A stretch of DNA of 64,000 nt from Haliclystus octoradiatus (Eukaryota > Cnidaria > Staurozoa > Stauromedusae > Haliclystidae): positions 682,001-746,000 of the forward strand of contig OU744450.1 in the NCBI GenBank assembly GCA_916610825.1, read 5' to 3'. Below the pieces are notes generated by a model. It worked only from the letters and a program-made list of their open reading frames with translations. It did no database searches and had not been told where the DNA came from. The position numbers and the translations under genes were made by a program. Below are positions 32,701-42,620 of this stretch, piece after piece (the stretch's first letter is position 1; each line of letters begins with the position of its first letter).

Positions 32701-35165
32701 TAAACCCTCCAACGAAATCGCGCCAAGAGCTTCTTCCAGTTTTTCTTGATCCGTTTTCTGCAATATTTGGAGTAATTTATTCTTCAAATCCGTGAAGGGT
32801 GTGTCTGATGAGAAGAGCTCCGTGGTGACGACGAGTGGGCCAATATTGGACGGCAGTTCAGCAACCACGTACCGAAATCTGGTTAATTCATCATGGATAA
32901 ACTTTAAGTCGAACAAACACTCCACTTGCATGAACCAGAATGTGATTTGTAATGGTAAAAATGATGGTAATTTGATCGTGACGAGACGATCGTGTTGTGT
33001 GATATGTTGATTGGTTGTATCTTGAGATTCATCTGCAACTGACATTGAATAAGCGGCTGCGTTGTTGGTTGCGGGGTCACCAATTGTAGGAGATCTAACA
33101 ACGTGAGAAGGTGATCTTCGAGGCGTAATGGTGATTTGACTCCTTGTATTCATATTAAATGAAGATCTCCGACAAGATAATATAAATTGATAATAAGTAG
33201 AACAAGAAAAGTATATCAGTGCTTGTCTGAGTGAATCTAATTAATATAATACTTTACATTGGCTTTTATATGTACATAAGAGAGGTTACCTCAAAAGGAG
33301 GATGGTCTAATATCGACTATCTCATAATGAGGCTGGTTAATATTTAACAAGATATTTAATCTACTACATATTCAAAGAAGATTGTTCCACGGTCGGATGA
33401 CACGATTGAAATATTGATGTTTTATAATATCGGATTTGGGGCAAAATGACGATGTTATCTTTAGATTATGGCCCCTCATATTGTATTTATTTATCTGGTA
33501 TTGGCAGTAATCGTTAATATTCATATCTACTAAGTTGTGTACTGTCTTATACAAAAAACAAAATCTTGTTTTAATCTCCTTAACTCAAGGGACTCTAGAA
33601 CGAACCGAACATATACTTTTTCAATTGGATTGAATCTAGATAACAATGAACTTTTATCTACACAAAAGCTCAATCCTCACACTCAAAATACATTAACATG
33701 TCAAGTATACGTCATATGGGTATCATCATCGTATGGGTATGATATGGGTATGTGTGATCCTAGTAGCAATAAAGACATGTTACGGTTTTTAAAAAGCATA
33801 CAAGAAGGTATCAAATTTATTAAACACTCTATGCTATAATTCAATACAGTAATTACAGTGATTAAGCAATTCGGCAATATGTATGGGTTTATTGCAGTTG
33901 CTCTAATATGCGCTGGAGTTGGCCGATTTTAATACACCGCTCACCCTCATTAATTAAAGGATTGCGGCGTATCAAAGGACACGGGACTTGCATCAGTCCA
34001 GCTCTGGCGTTAATGATGTATTTACCTTAATCCGGGGTCATTCTTAACAGCAAGTGATGTTGATGATGAGCTCATTGCCCTTGACATGTGAGGGCTGATT
34101 TTTATGCCTTTCCTTGCTAGGTTTATCGATGGCTGGACCAAATGGCTCCATTTTAGTTTGCCATAGCGCTCCCACGCATATCTGAGGCCACGGATTTCAC
34201 CTGGTACACCCACCGCCAGACCTCCTGGACACAAGAGAAAATAGATGACCCAAGTCCGGTGGAAATTAGCCTGCACGCAGACCCAAATCTTTTTTTGACT
34301 TACTAATCGTCAAAAAGATTTCGGTCTGCGCGCAGGCTAGGTGGAAATGTACAGATATATATTAGAGTAAAATAGAAGTACTTATGTAGTCTTTGCTGTT
34401 TTTAATAGTGCGCGATGCCATTTATGCAGAGCTGTTTAATAATAAATATAAATGGAAAAAATCAGACATTCATATATTTGCTACTAAGTCAGATTGACTG
34501 ATGTATTACAGTAGTAGCAAATATGAATGTCTGATTTTTGCGTTCGTTTGTTATATATTATAAACATAGTATAGATGATGTGGCATAGGGCATAGCATAT
34601 AGTTTTGGGCAATAATTACAGATATTACAACCAACATTTCTTTGTCTCAGCTGATCTCTTTTTGATGTAGGTCTTACCAGGTCTTACCTTTTAAAGATTT
34701 GCTAGGGTCTGGGTTGTACGTGTCACTTCTAAGGGATGCAGGGCCAGTTTCTCTGTAGTCTATCACAACGGATCTCTTCAGTTTTGCATCGTACACTGTC
34801 ATAAAACCACCCCCACCGATCCCAGTTGAATGGATCTGTACTACACCACAGCATATTAATGCAGCAATTGCCCCATCAACGGCACTTCCCCCTTCAGATA
34901 GAATAGTTTTGCCAATATCAGAACAGTAATTGCTGTCTGTTGCAACTGCTGCTTTACTGAAGCGATAGGCTGATGAGTCAGTGATAGCTGGAGGGGCAGA
35001 CGTTGTTGAATGCAACGCTTCGTCGTTTTTATCAGACTCTTTCTTCCATTGCACAATGGATATGATTAAAGCTATCGCAAGAATAGCAATGACAATTGCC
35101 AATATAAAGAATATCTTTCGTTGTTGTCTGAAATTAGAAAAGAAAGATATCATTGGATCAGTCAT
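23733..35165 (-). CDS. GGT-E: gamma-glutamyltranspeptidase, canonical pocket, intron 2 invaded by transposons
   Basis: Exons in transcript order: 35165-34688, 34224-34026, 27756-27569, 27292-27176, 26394-26246, 25010-24823, 24334-24100, 23999-23733. The joined frame is 607 codons (606 aa). It is a type II membrane protein by appearance: a short basic-hydrophilic N-terminus, then a hydrophobic segment at about residues 18-39. Arg138 sits in the canonical RETGP context. Predicted nucleophile Thr418 (GTTHVS) is followed by TDTIN, NNELADF and SSTCP, which keep the donor-binding Thr, Asn, Glu and Asp lost in A-D. Exon 3 is split by an extra 276-nt intron; its two parts sum to 305 nt, the size of the single exon in A-D. 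Intron 2 is 6.3 kb because of a SINE, a LINE relic and a Gypsy element. The exons show no damage. Confidence 0.9.
25089..25385 (+). mobile_element. Tandem hammerhead-repeat unit in GGT-E
   Basis: Two direct copies of a segment containing TTTAC-GCTCT and TTGAGCACTAT, near 25089 and 25327 (period about 238 bp), flank one hammerhead motif. The second ends in GCTATTAGATAAC, also seen near 13177 and 12926. The layout recalls the tandem terminal repeats of Penelope-like elements or retrozymes, but no protein is encoded here. It lies in the intron upstream of exon 24823-25010. Confidence 0.5.
25241..25283 (+). ncRNA. Hammerhead ribozyme motif, type I, copy 3
   Basis: CTGT (25241-25244), perfect core CTGATGA (25245-25251), stem II TGCT/GGCA with loop ATAAA, GAAA (25267-25270), short stem III, triplet GTT ending at 25279, then ACAG (25280-25283). 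Stem II differs in sequence from the other copies yet still pairs, with one G-U. Confidence 0.6.
27870..28235 (+). mobile_element. tRNA-derived SINE, family 1, copy 1
   Basis: The head has an A-box-like GGTTAAATGGCAGAGC and a perfect B box GGTTCAAATCC. A body of about 250 bp follows, ending in a strong hairpin (28169-28194, CCACTCCTC pairing with GAGGAGTGG) and the segment GTAGGGCGAC. A second copy in the opposite orientation is at 48668-49006. Located in GGT-E intron 2. Confidence 0.75.
28382..28665 (-). repeat. 3' LTR of the Gypsy element
   Basis: A 284-bp direct copy of 33085-33368, bounded by TG and CA on the minus strand, next to the purine tract. Confidence 0.92.
28979..32125 (-). CDS. 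Gypsy pol polyprotein
   Basis: 1048 codons from the first Met. In order: aspartic protease (LIDTGS near residue 26), reverse transcriptase with YIDDIL in the middle of the first half, RNase H (TDASAFAIGAVL, FTDHKP), an integrase HHCC zinc region (HxxxH then CLQC) and the integrase core with LDII, TDRGSNFES and LVERMH. No internal stops or frameshifts. The pol frame is open upstream of this Met and overlaps the end of gag in the -1 frame, so expression by frameshifting is likely; no canonical slippery heptamer is obvious. All catalytic motifs look intact, so the copy may be autonomous. Confidence 0.95.
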   Translation of the reverse strand: MTPQHGLFMYVTVILPKMPAVAFLIDTGSAVSIIPISLSQKYDLTLASSNLSLISASGKGINVLGELATTATMPRLRRSFPHSFIIAEVTQPILGIDFLHKHKITLDCSKQILIDDTTTVSVPLKSCSVSVESVVFPFPKNLSSNVRNILNSHAELFTPFSFKNTPPHDVVHRIETVGDPVFCQPRRLHPRKLAVAKAEFDKLLDAGIIKPSTSPWASPLHMVPKSEPDTFRPVGDYQALNRITKPDRYPLPNLQSFNNELFGSKIFSRLDLSKAYHQIPIHPDDINKTTITTPFGAFCYQTMPFGLRNSAATFSRFINSVLRSIPCFSYIDDILIYGSSQAEHDARLQLVLARLVEYGLRVNLSKCIFSVASVDFLGYEVTSKGISPKSKSKSDLLELPSPIDYSSLRRSLGMFGFYRKFVPHYADIVQPLQALANATQPRSKNQRNSHVSAPFVWQSDHQLAFDNLKSSINNAVILAHPDPSISDYTITTDASAFAIGAVLHEQKQNPQPLSFYSRKLSTTELSYSTFDRELLAIFSAVRRFRPIIENTKVTIFTDHKPISAAWHSRSAHNHSPRQERQFSFLSEFVSDIIYIPGDSNVVADTLSRDLPNHCSTVSAVSFNFINLEEIIQAQQRIPFDTSNLEFIDFVEGSVWCETSENLPRPFVPLSYRSTVFESFHNLGHYGRSATFKLINDRFYWPKMRKDINIWVQHCLQCQQTKITRHTISPPLPYNLPADRLQTVHLDIITVPASTCSLTNITTTCRYVLTMIDRCTRWVEAIPIVDQTAPVVAEAFVREWVSRYSAPLYVITDRGSNFESEFMHEVGKLIGFLKLRTTAYHPQTNGLVERMHRTLKSILKTANTSWYDTLPSALLALRVWPDDDGISPYELLTGLKPLIPRVCIEEKALLTSHHLLQTLQEHFKTVKFRPPANKRTIASYVPPELNKCRRVWIRVDRPRRPLEAPYTGPFEVISRHERYYVIKRGDTTDTVAINRLKPVIESLPSTPFDGTDVSDENINNDNVPLHPNVVTTRSGRRVTFNPNPFCIYY
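32140..33153 (-). CDS. Gypsy gag protein
   Basis: 337 codons. The C-terminal part carries a C-x2-H-x9-C-x3-C box (CRSH...CRPFC), the CHCC arrangement I associate with CsRn1-type Gypsy elements, rather than a CCHC knuckle. The frame opens at a Met inside the 5' LTR: the first 23 codons are LTR sequence and the next codons read through the primer site. A second in-frame Met lies at residue 37 (33045), beyond the primer site, and may be the real start. The stop overlaps the pol frame. Confidence 0.85.
   Translation of the reverse strand: MNTRSQITITPRRSPSHVVRSPTIGDPATNNAAAYSMSVADESQDTTNQHITQHDRLVTIKLPSFLPLQITFWFMQVECLFDLKFIHDELTRFRYVVAELPSNIGPLVVTTELFSSDTPFTDLKNKLLQILQKTDQEKLEEALGAISLEGLKPSVCCMKIQQSLSASGIAPTDNLVRHRLLNALPINIRQLLISHTELPMPQFLKVADTVWGAFRNDTSYSNNLSFLNTQPLDPHFFQAPAPVQAVRYQQPNSSTQYARNNDQFTVITSYSPGQSAKICRSHIFFGTKARYCRPFCQWPGPKPPTFLNNDQATPNNSRPVSPAPINSVSAMPAPENF
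33085..33368 (-). repeat. 5' LTR of the Gypsy element
   Basis: 284 bp, starting TGTAGTAG at 33368 and ending CTCCTACA at 33085 on the minus strand, followed after two bases by the primer site. Appears identical to the 3' LTR. Confidence 0.92.
34267..34339. mobile_element. 73-bp near-perfect palindromic MITE with 9-bp target duplication
   Basis: TAGCCTGC at the left and GCAGGCTA at the right, with arms of about 30 bp that pair almost fully. GGTGGAAAT directly flanks both ends (34258-34266 and 34340-34348). It lies about 40 bp upstream of the exon 2 acceptor of GGT-E. The same termini occur at 3439 and 10277. Confidence 0.85.
34455..34539. mobile_element. Palindromic MITE in GGT-E intron 1
   Basis: Left arm 34455-34487 (AAAAAATCAGACATTC...) and right arm 34511-34539 (...GAATGTCTGATTTTT) form a stem of about 30 bp with one 2-bp bulge. 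Confidence 0.7.
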
Positions 35166-35859
35166 GATGGACTGAACGAAAAAGACTCGATCAAATGACG
35201 TTGCCGGCCAATGCAGTGGTGCTGATTAAACCCGACTTAAAAACAACAATTATGACGAATAATTTGTATCTCAAACCTCTATTATTAAAGACATATAAGC
35301 AACTATAATACATTGGATTAGCGGCTAGGATCGTACTTAAGGAGGTTTGGGACAGTAGACTTTAGACACAATTTTGTAAAAGAAACAGCACGACGCTCTA
35401 TATCTTTCATAATAATGTGGTAGATTATAGGGAACTTGGTTGTTACTGTTTATAATACACAGTGACAAAAAAGTTATTGTCTATATTTATATCACACGTT
35501 GGCGTGGCAACACTTTTAGACTTTTCATAACTTAAAAAATAATCACATGGTACCCCCAGTTTTTTCCCATCATCACCTTTGAAGTATACTTTTATACCAA
35601 TGACATAAATTTAAAAAAATCAACAGAGTGGTTTCAAAATTATGATTGGTTATGTTGTTGATGTTGTTGTTGTTGTAGACTGGCTATTTACAAAATAAAG
35701 CCGTAATATACATTATGGTTATACACTTATAATACAATATTATAGCACAAATCAGTGCTTGGCTGCTTACGATAACTAATTATAATGATTACAGTAGTAT
35801 ATGTATTATAAAACGATGTAAAAATGGAAATTAATTATATGTCAAGAAAATATTTAGCT
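35166..35859. other. Upstream region of GGT-E
   Basis: Putative promoter side of GGT-E. A (TTG)n tract lies at about 35648-35676. No core promoter element is confidently identified. Confidence 0.4.
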
Positions 35860-36264
35860 TCAATAGACAGAACAAAATATAGACAAATCATGTTCATTTA
35901 GATTACATTTGAAGGAAGTCAGAGGTTTTGATGTGACGATGTGCTCTGGCAGGCCATTCCACCGAGGAATACTACGATTTATGAATCGATAGCGGCTTAT
36001 GTGTTTGATCTGCCAAATAATTTACATTTTTGTTCCAATGAGTGGCCACGTATTGGAATACTTATTGACGCCATAATGACACAAGCTATCGAAGGGGTAA
36101 AGTTTAATATGATCAGTAATCTTATATAGCATATTCAAGTCATTTTTCACCCGTCGCAATTCTAACGACTCAATGTGAAATCTTATAAGAACCATAATTA
36201 CTTGAAACAGACCGTCTGCCATGCTGCTGAGAAAATGAATTTTGTTGTGGTTGCAATATGGCAC
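35860..36264 (-). mobile_element. Degenerate LINE 3' end
   Basis: The minus strand reads ESLELRRVKNDLNMLYK, then, after one in-frame stop at about 36019, FINRSIPRWNGLPEHIV and TSFKCNLNE to a terminal stop at 35860. This is the C-terminal end of a LINE polyprotein of the same broad family as the relic in GGT-E intron 2. Confidence 0.7.
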
Positions 36265-37946
36265 ATATCCCGTGAGGTTAAAGTGGTTTCATAATCTCAA
36301 TCGAATTTCATGTTTTAAACCGATGAAATTATTTAAGACTATGATAGATGTATGATATATGTTATAAAACATTTTAAACCATCAATTTATATTCGTATAT
36401 AGGTCGGATCAGTGATATAGGTCCCAGCATACGTCCCATGCAGACTATATGTCAGTAATTCAGGGGCGGATCCAGGAAAAAAGCTGACTATCGCTTTGGG
36501 CGCTCCTGTGAGAGGGGCGAAGCCCATCTCTATCTGGGGGTCCAGGGGCATGCTTCCCCGGAAACATATTTTAAAATAAAGCTGTATTTAATTTGACAAT
36601 AACAAATCAACAATCAAAAAGAAAAATGCATTATTCTGTGAGCTAGCGTAATTCATAATGTAGTAACTAACAGTAACAAGACATGTAAATATATATTAGC
36701 AATATGATAAATTAGAGTTGATTAGTATTATATTATTGAATTGGAAGAATGTTTAAATTTACGAGAAAAAAAGGAGGAGCATGGTGTAATAGCTTCAACA
36801 AATCGAATCAATAACCGGGTCTGTTGTTTTTACTTAAAATTGTTTCGTGGCAGGAGATAGTCGATCGTCTTCTGCTTGACAAGCAGTTAATTTTGCAGAT
36901 CAGCGAAAGAGCAAATCCGAAGTCGTAATAGCTTGTTCTCTTATACTTTTTCATTACGACTATAGTAACCAATACTTTCTCACATGTAACTTTAACATTT
37001 TCAAACCATAATCTGTTCTCTTCGATAGAGAGATCATTATTTATCACTATCAAACAGCACGTCAAATCTTTCAACACTGTCTTCGCCATCTTGTTTGGTG
37101 CACGAAATGGTTCATACGGCGTAATCACGGCGTCATTTTTCATGTCTACATCGTGATCGATTTTAGTGCTTCACTGCAGCGGCATGGTGCTAAGCAACGA
37201 TCGTCTCATGCAGCATATCCCAAATTCCAATCCCTCATCTAGTGATATCATTGGCTTAAAGACGTTCCGCTTGAATTCTGCTGCATGAGAAATGACGTAG
37301 GCAGTGTCGCTCAAAAATTATGAAGAGAGCGTGTCTGGCTGCCCTGTTGACACTAGCAACATATTCCCACAGGGGACACGCGTGGAGTTACGTTAAACTA
37401 CATATAAACGTAAAAAGCAAATCGTCGGCGTTTGCACATTTTTGATTGCGTCGAATGGGATTAATGGACAGGGACATCAGACCAGGAGCCCATTGACGGG
37501 GGTCGGAAATACAGAATATTGAAAATAAAATACTGAAACTCAATGGGTAAACAGAATATTCAACAGGCTGCATGGAGTCATGCGCAGTAGCACCCTGTCC
37601 CGTCTGATATTTTGGCCACATCTGAATTAAATCTGAATCTCGCACGATTGACTGTACTGCGGTTTGATTTGTATTTCAAACTCAACTTGACTTTGAGATT
37701 TCTGATGGCGGCCAGAAAAATGGCGGTCTTGTCCGAAAGTAATGAGATTAAAGTTTCAAAATAACAGCTTTTGACAATAGTCATCGTCATATAATATAAT
37801 TTGTGTGGATACAAAGTTCTTATCCTGGTCATCGTAAAATTCCAGTACAGTTGATGTAACACTTATCAATTATTTGCACGTCTACGTTGTTACTTATCAA
37901 CGAACAGTCTAACAGAGACAGAGTACACGGTGTATTTTTAAATAGC

Positions 37947-40900
37947 CAGAGCTTCCAACCTGGAATTTTTTAAAAGAGGGAGGACACCAAATTTTCCTGA
38001 CAAATTTTGCGTGATTACTATACTATTTGTATTTTTATCGCGAACCAAGGCTTGGTGAAATTTCTACCTTAATAAATTGTCAAAGAACTAAAAGTAGTAC
38101 TTAAAAGAGTTGAAAGTTGCAAGAAAGCTCAAAGGCACAATATAGTAGGATACCCATGTAACAATTGAATATAAGTAATATCATTGATAGATAGTCTACT
38201 CAACGCAAATGAAGTAATACTGTACAGTACATATAAATCAATCAATCGTAACATAAGATCAATTTATGGATTTTTTAATTTTAACTTTACAGTTACTGTA
38301 ATTTATTTCTTCTTTCTGTAGCTACCATGCTTTTCATTGTAATCACGGGTTGCCTTTTTACACTTCTCCAGAAGTTCTTTAGAAGGCTTCCATTGATAGC
38401 ATGGTGTTAAGTTTTCTGGTATATTCATTTTGATGAGCATAATCGAAGCTAGGGTTTTGCCAGTGTCCAATGATGGCCGGAAATCCGTTTTGTTTCTCCC
38501 AACCAACGAAAAGACACGCTCTTCACCAGCATTACTGTGAGGGATTGTTAAAATGGACAACGCAACTTTTGCTAGATTGGGGTACACATTTTGTAAATAA
38601 GCCCACAATATATCCATCCTATGATATTGTGTGATCACTTGATCGTTTGCATCTACCTCTACTTTTACAAGAGCGTCATCCCACGTAGATGTTGGTATAC
38701 ACTCTTTTTCAAGAACCTTATAAGCAAGGAACTCTTCCTCCAACACATCCATGATTTTGGGGTCAACCAAACTGTTACCGTGGATTTGAGGGAGCTGTTC
38801 CATTGCTGTTGTGACATTGTCAAACGATGCAGCACCTCTGAATTGGAAGTCAACAAATTTGCAATTGTTGATAAGCATATTTTCTAACGGGAGCCACTTC
38901 TTACAATACTGAAATGAGTTCAAGTAAAAAGCTCTAACGCTTGAATAAAAGGTATCAACTTCGTTTTCTGTGATATCTCCATTTTCAAACAGCTCTCTCA
39001 ACCGTTGCTTTGTTTTAAAGCCGATTGCTAAGAATTCATCTTCTTTCTGATTACCCAGTTCCAAAGATAGCGTTTGATAAGAGCCACCTTTCTGCTTCTC
39101 TTCTGTCAGTTTATCGGGATTTACAAATTTTAGAATCAGTTTCTCCATAAACTTGTCCATTTGTTCTTTCAATAGATGCAGAAGCGGATCCTCCCTCTGT
39201 AAAAATTTATTGAACACACAAAATCCTGTTAGGCACGAATTGAAAAACCATAAATATAATTCCGTCATTGGATTACTGAAAGCCTTTGCTAGCCTCTGGA
39301 ATCGTGCTTGAGGATGATCCTCTGATGCAAAGTATGACTTTAATCCTTCGTACTTTTTCAGTTCTCTATCAACACACTGCTCTAAACTCAGCCATCTGAC
39401 AGAAACATGCTTAAGTATTGATTCATAATCAGAATCACAAAACTCAAAATACTCCTTCAAGCTGTTTTTTCTTTTAGTCGACTTGTCGAACCAGAAATAC
39501 AGGTCAACAAGGTGGTCTTCCACATCAAATTGACAAATTTTGGAAAATTGGGTAGCACCTTTTAGTGAAGCATTGTGAATAATGTGGCAATGACATCCAG
39601 CAATGAATACATTATTGTTCTTTTGCAACACCCTGCTCTTTACCGAGTTGTGCTCCCCAATGTTGGCGTTTGTATTGTCCACCCCAAGTGCGGTGACATT
39701 TTTCCAAGAAATGTCATGCTCAGCAAAAAGTTTGTCTACACTTGAAAAAATACTTTCTGCAGTTGCTGATGATTTTCCACTTATAAGGTTGATATCGACA
39801 AACTTTGTCATAATTCGGTTGTAATTTACATCAAAAATACGAACGGTAATGGGGTACATTTTATCAATACTAGAGTCATTTGTTCCATCAATCATGAAAC
39901 TAAAAGGATTCTGCTTCATTTGAATGATAACATCCTCTTTCAATGCTGCCCCTACACAATTTACAATTGCAGACGTCTTTGTTTTTGCGCAGGAAAATTT
40001 TTCAGCTGCCTTAGAGCCTTTGAATTCCTGCTTGATAAACATTGTTAAATGATCAGCAAGGCTAAAAAATGTATTATGCTGCACTATCATCATTGCCATT
40101 CTCACTTCTGCTAGAATTGAAGGATGAGAAGACACAGTTTTCTCAACTCGCGGTCGACTTTTACTGAAGAATGCAGAAATCCTTGAGCCCTTTGCATGCT
40201 TTTCATTGTTCTTGTGTTTTGGAGTTGCTGCAAAAGTCAAGAGTAAAATATAATTCAAGTAAAAATGTATTTCAAACAATGACATTATAGTTAATATCTG
40301 AATTTGAGAATTTATTTGCTTTGAATATTCATACAAACAAAAACATTGACAAGAACGCAAGACAAAGAAAAGATAGAGAAGCAATATTGCTTCGATATTG
40401 GAGCCAAATATTGTGGCTTCATTAGGTTCGAAAACAAAGATTACGGTGTACATTCTAAATAACTAAAAATTTAATTTAATTGTAATTTACCTGCATGCTT
40501 CTCTATGTCATTGATCCCTCCCCGAGAACATGAAAGCACAGTGTTACAATAAGTGCAGTGAAACTTGTACTCAGCACTAACAACAGCTTGCTTTGAACAA
40601 GGCTGAACAAATTGATATTTAGAACACCAATCGCTGCTAAATCGTGTTAAGTATTTTTTCTTCTTTGCAAGTGGTTCTTTAGAGCTGGACGAACTTTCCT
40701 CATTGTCAATGACATCGTCTACGTCAGAACTTTCGACTTCAGAATAATTAGCGTCAATAGAATCATTTTCGGATAAATAATCAGCCATCTTGCAATATTT
40801 TGTTTGATCGTGCTGCTACGCAACCAGAAGTAGTGCAATGAATGTTTTGATAGTGAGATTGGTACCAAAATAGAGATTACATCATCTTCAGAAAAGGTGG

Positions 40901-41160
40901 AACAGAGGCAATTCAAAAATGGCGAAAAGAGGTTAGCGAATAGACTCGTCGGGAACATAAACAGTCACTGTCTACGACGGTAATAAAATCTTTACAAGAC
41001 TTTGATACGCTCAACAGCTTCAGGATTTTTTATATTGAAAAGTAGCAAAAAAGGCAACAAAATCGGGAGATTTGTATTGAATTTTAAAAAGTCGGGAGAG
41101 CGGGAGAAATGTGTGAAAATAGGGAGACTCCCGATTAAATCGGGAGGGTTGGAAGCCCTG
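37947..41160 (-). mobile_element. Complete hAT transposon
   Basis: 3214 bp. Ends are CAGAGCTTCCAACC and the complement of CAGGGCTTCCAACC (14 bp, one mismatch), flanked by exact 6-bp AATAGC (37941-37946 and 41161-41166). The uninterrupted target can be read in the opposite arm of the host element near 46025-46050 and contains a single AATAGC, which proves the boundaries. Six-base duplications suggest a hAT6-type subgroup. Confidence 0.9.
38303..40788 (-). CDS. hAT transposase with BED zinc finger
   Basis: Two exons, 40788-40491 and 40227-38303, with a 263-nt intron (donor CAG/GTAAAT, acceptor TTTTGCAG). The joined frame is 741 codons (740 aa). The N-terminus is acidic. The BED finger is assembled across the junction: CTYC comes from exon 1, the first His is just before the splice and the second His (PKHK) just after it. 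The RNase-H-like core shows FMIDGTND, ALGVDNTNAN and CHCHIIHN. The C-terminal hAT dimerisation region reads SILTIPHSNAGEERVFS. No stops or frameshifts are seen, so the protein may be active. It would act in the nucleus as a DNA-cutting and joining enzyme on its own termini. Confidence 0.9.
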
Positions 41161-42445
41161 AATAGCTAATATTGAATATTGGACAGGGTAAGGGAAGATA
41201 TTTGAAAAATTAACATGAAATATGGTGTAATCTAACTCAGCTTTGAATAGTAAGATTTGATAATATCAATATAACATCAAAACATGAATAAATTGTACAC
41301 ATAGAATAGGCTAGTCTATATTTTCTAAAGTCATTGCTCGTAGACTAGCCTACCTTCAAATCATAGTCTATAACCTACATTAATCAGAAAAGTAGGGGAA
41401 GGAGCTCACTCAATCAAGTAAGGGCCAAGGTACTAACTGATGATAGATAGGCTTAGTGATCTACTGTCTTTGATCTGATATAGTATTTATTAATTTACAA
41501 AAAAGCTAACATTAATGAGCGACTATTATGGAAGAGCTTTTGGTCTCCACTACACACAGTATCTCAATTCAGTTGAAAACTAATAGTTATTGTTTTTAAA
41601 AACAACTTATCTGAAATAGTAAACAAACTTATCTATTTGTATTGTAGACTTTGCAACACTGAGCCAGAGTAAATGTTTGTAATATTGTTTAAAATCATAG
41701 AAATGTAGGCTACTTGCAGAACAAAATCCTCTGATAAAGTGTTCCACCGTGGATATAGCACAGCTAATAAATGGATTCTTAACCACTTGCAGAAACAGGA
41801 CAATTGTGGCATTTGGGACGATTACTTTGTCATAATCCTTTACACCTTGCCTATAATAATTATTAATTAATATGTATCAACATGTGTGTATATGCATCAA
41901 TATGAGATACTTACACAACAAATAACTAATGGACAATCTACAAGATTATAGGCTAAGCTAATTTTTGATTTATAAAGGGTAGGCCCCTACAAAGTTGAAA
42001 GAGACAGCATTCTGAGGTGATCAGTCAAGATAATTAAAATTTAAGCAACATCGGTAATCTTCATCAGGATGTCTCGTGATATTAAACTACCTCCTAGAAA
42101 ATTATGTTAGACATACGGGAGGCTGAGAGCTCGACTGTACACGGACATATGTTTTGTAGATTAAGCCTAGTAATCAGCAAAGAGAAATGTTAACTTTTCA
42201 ATAGCAAATATGCCCCTAACATGCGTTGGCAGAAATCATGAAACAATAGAGGGATGGTTTATATTTCGTGTAGGGCCTACTTCTGTGTGTGTACTCTTTT
42301 ACTAAAAATATCATCATACATTTATGAAAATTGATGTTCTTGAGGCAAATATCAAAATAATGAGTTGAAGTTTAGAAATAGGCTAGATACAGTTGAAATC
42401 TGTGTATAGCAGCAAGCTATGAGAGGTAGATAAATTGATCAATGT

Positions 42446-42620
42446 AGACTGGTAGCTCAATAGTAGAGTGCATGTAGTCCCTGTGGGAGACCGGGGTTTG
42501 ATTCCTCATCGCCTCACAAAATGTTTTTTTTTTTCTATACGTACCAGTCACTTTCATGTAATAGAGCTCATTGTAATTTCAATTAGTTGATTATAAATTT
42601 GGCTGCTGTTCAGACATTCA
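42446..42620 (+). mobile_element. tRNA-derived SINE, family 2, copy 2
   Basis: A-box-like TGGTAGCTCAATAGTAGAG and B-box-like GGTTTGATTCC, then a T tract and the shared body motif ATTGTAATTTCAATT. Lies inside the long-inverted-repeat element. Confidence 0.5.

Larger units (their letters stand above)
28382..33368 (-). mobile_element. Full-length Ty3/Gypsy LTR retrotransposon, CsRn1-like
   Basis: A 4987-bp element on the minus strand with TATT target duplications (28378-28381 and 33369-33372). LTRs start TGTAGTAG and end CTCCTACA. By eye the two 284-bp LTRs are identical, so insertion is recent. The primer site TGGTGACCCCG (33082-33072) fits the 3' end of tRNA-Trp, a primer I associate with the CsRn1 clade. 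A purine tract lies at about 28671-28681 beside the 3' LTR. Gag and pol frames are open. It sits antisense to nothing: it has the same orientation as the host GGT-E transcript, so its LTR signals could truncate that transcript. Confidence 0.92.
28240..33640 (-). mobile_element. Degenerate LINE 3' end split by the Gypsy insertion
   Basis: The right part (33369-33640) encodes the RT C-terminal region (NMRGHNLK, then NRVIRPWNN). The left part (28240-28381) encodes the expected continuation, VKNLQTFKIKLNN, to a stop. The two parts flank the Gypsy element and share its TATT target duplication. There is one frame break close to the insertion and another near 33585. It is a relic within GGT-E intron 2. 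Confidence 0.7.

Noticed and set aside
36808-37143. 111-codon minus-strand frame inside the outer hAT-like element
   Set aside because: No recognisable motif; may be a chance frame in a nonautonomous element.
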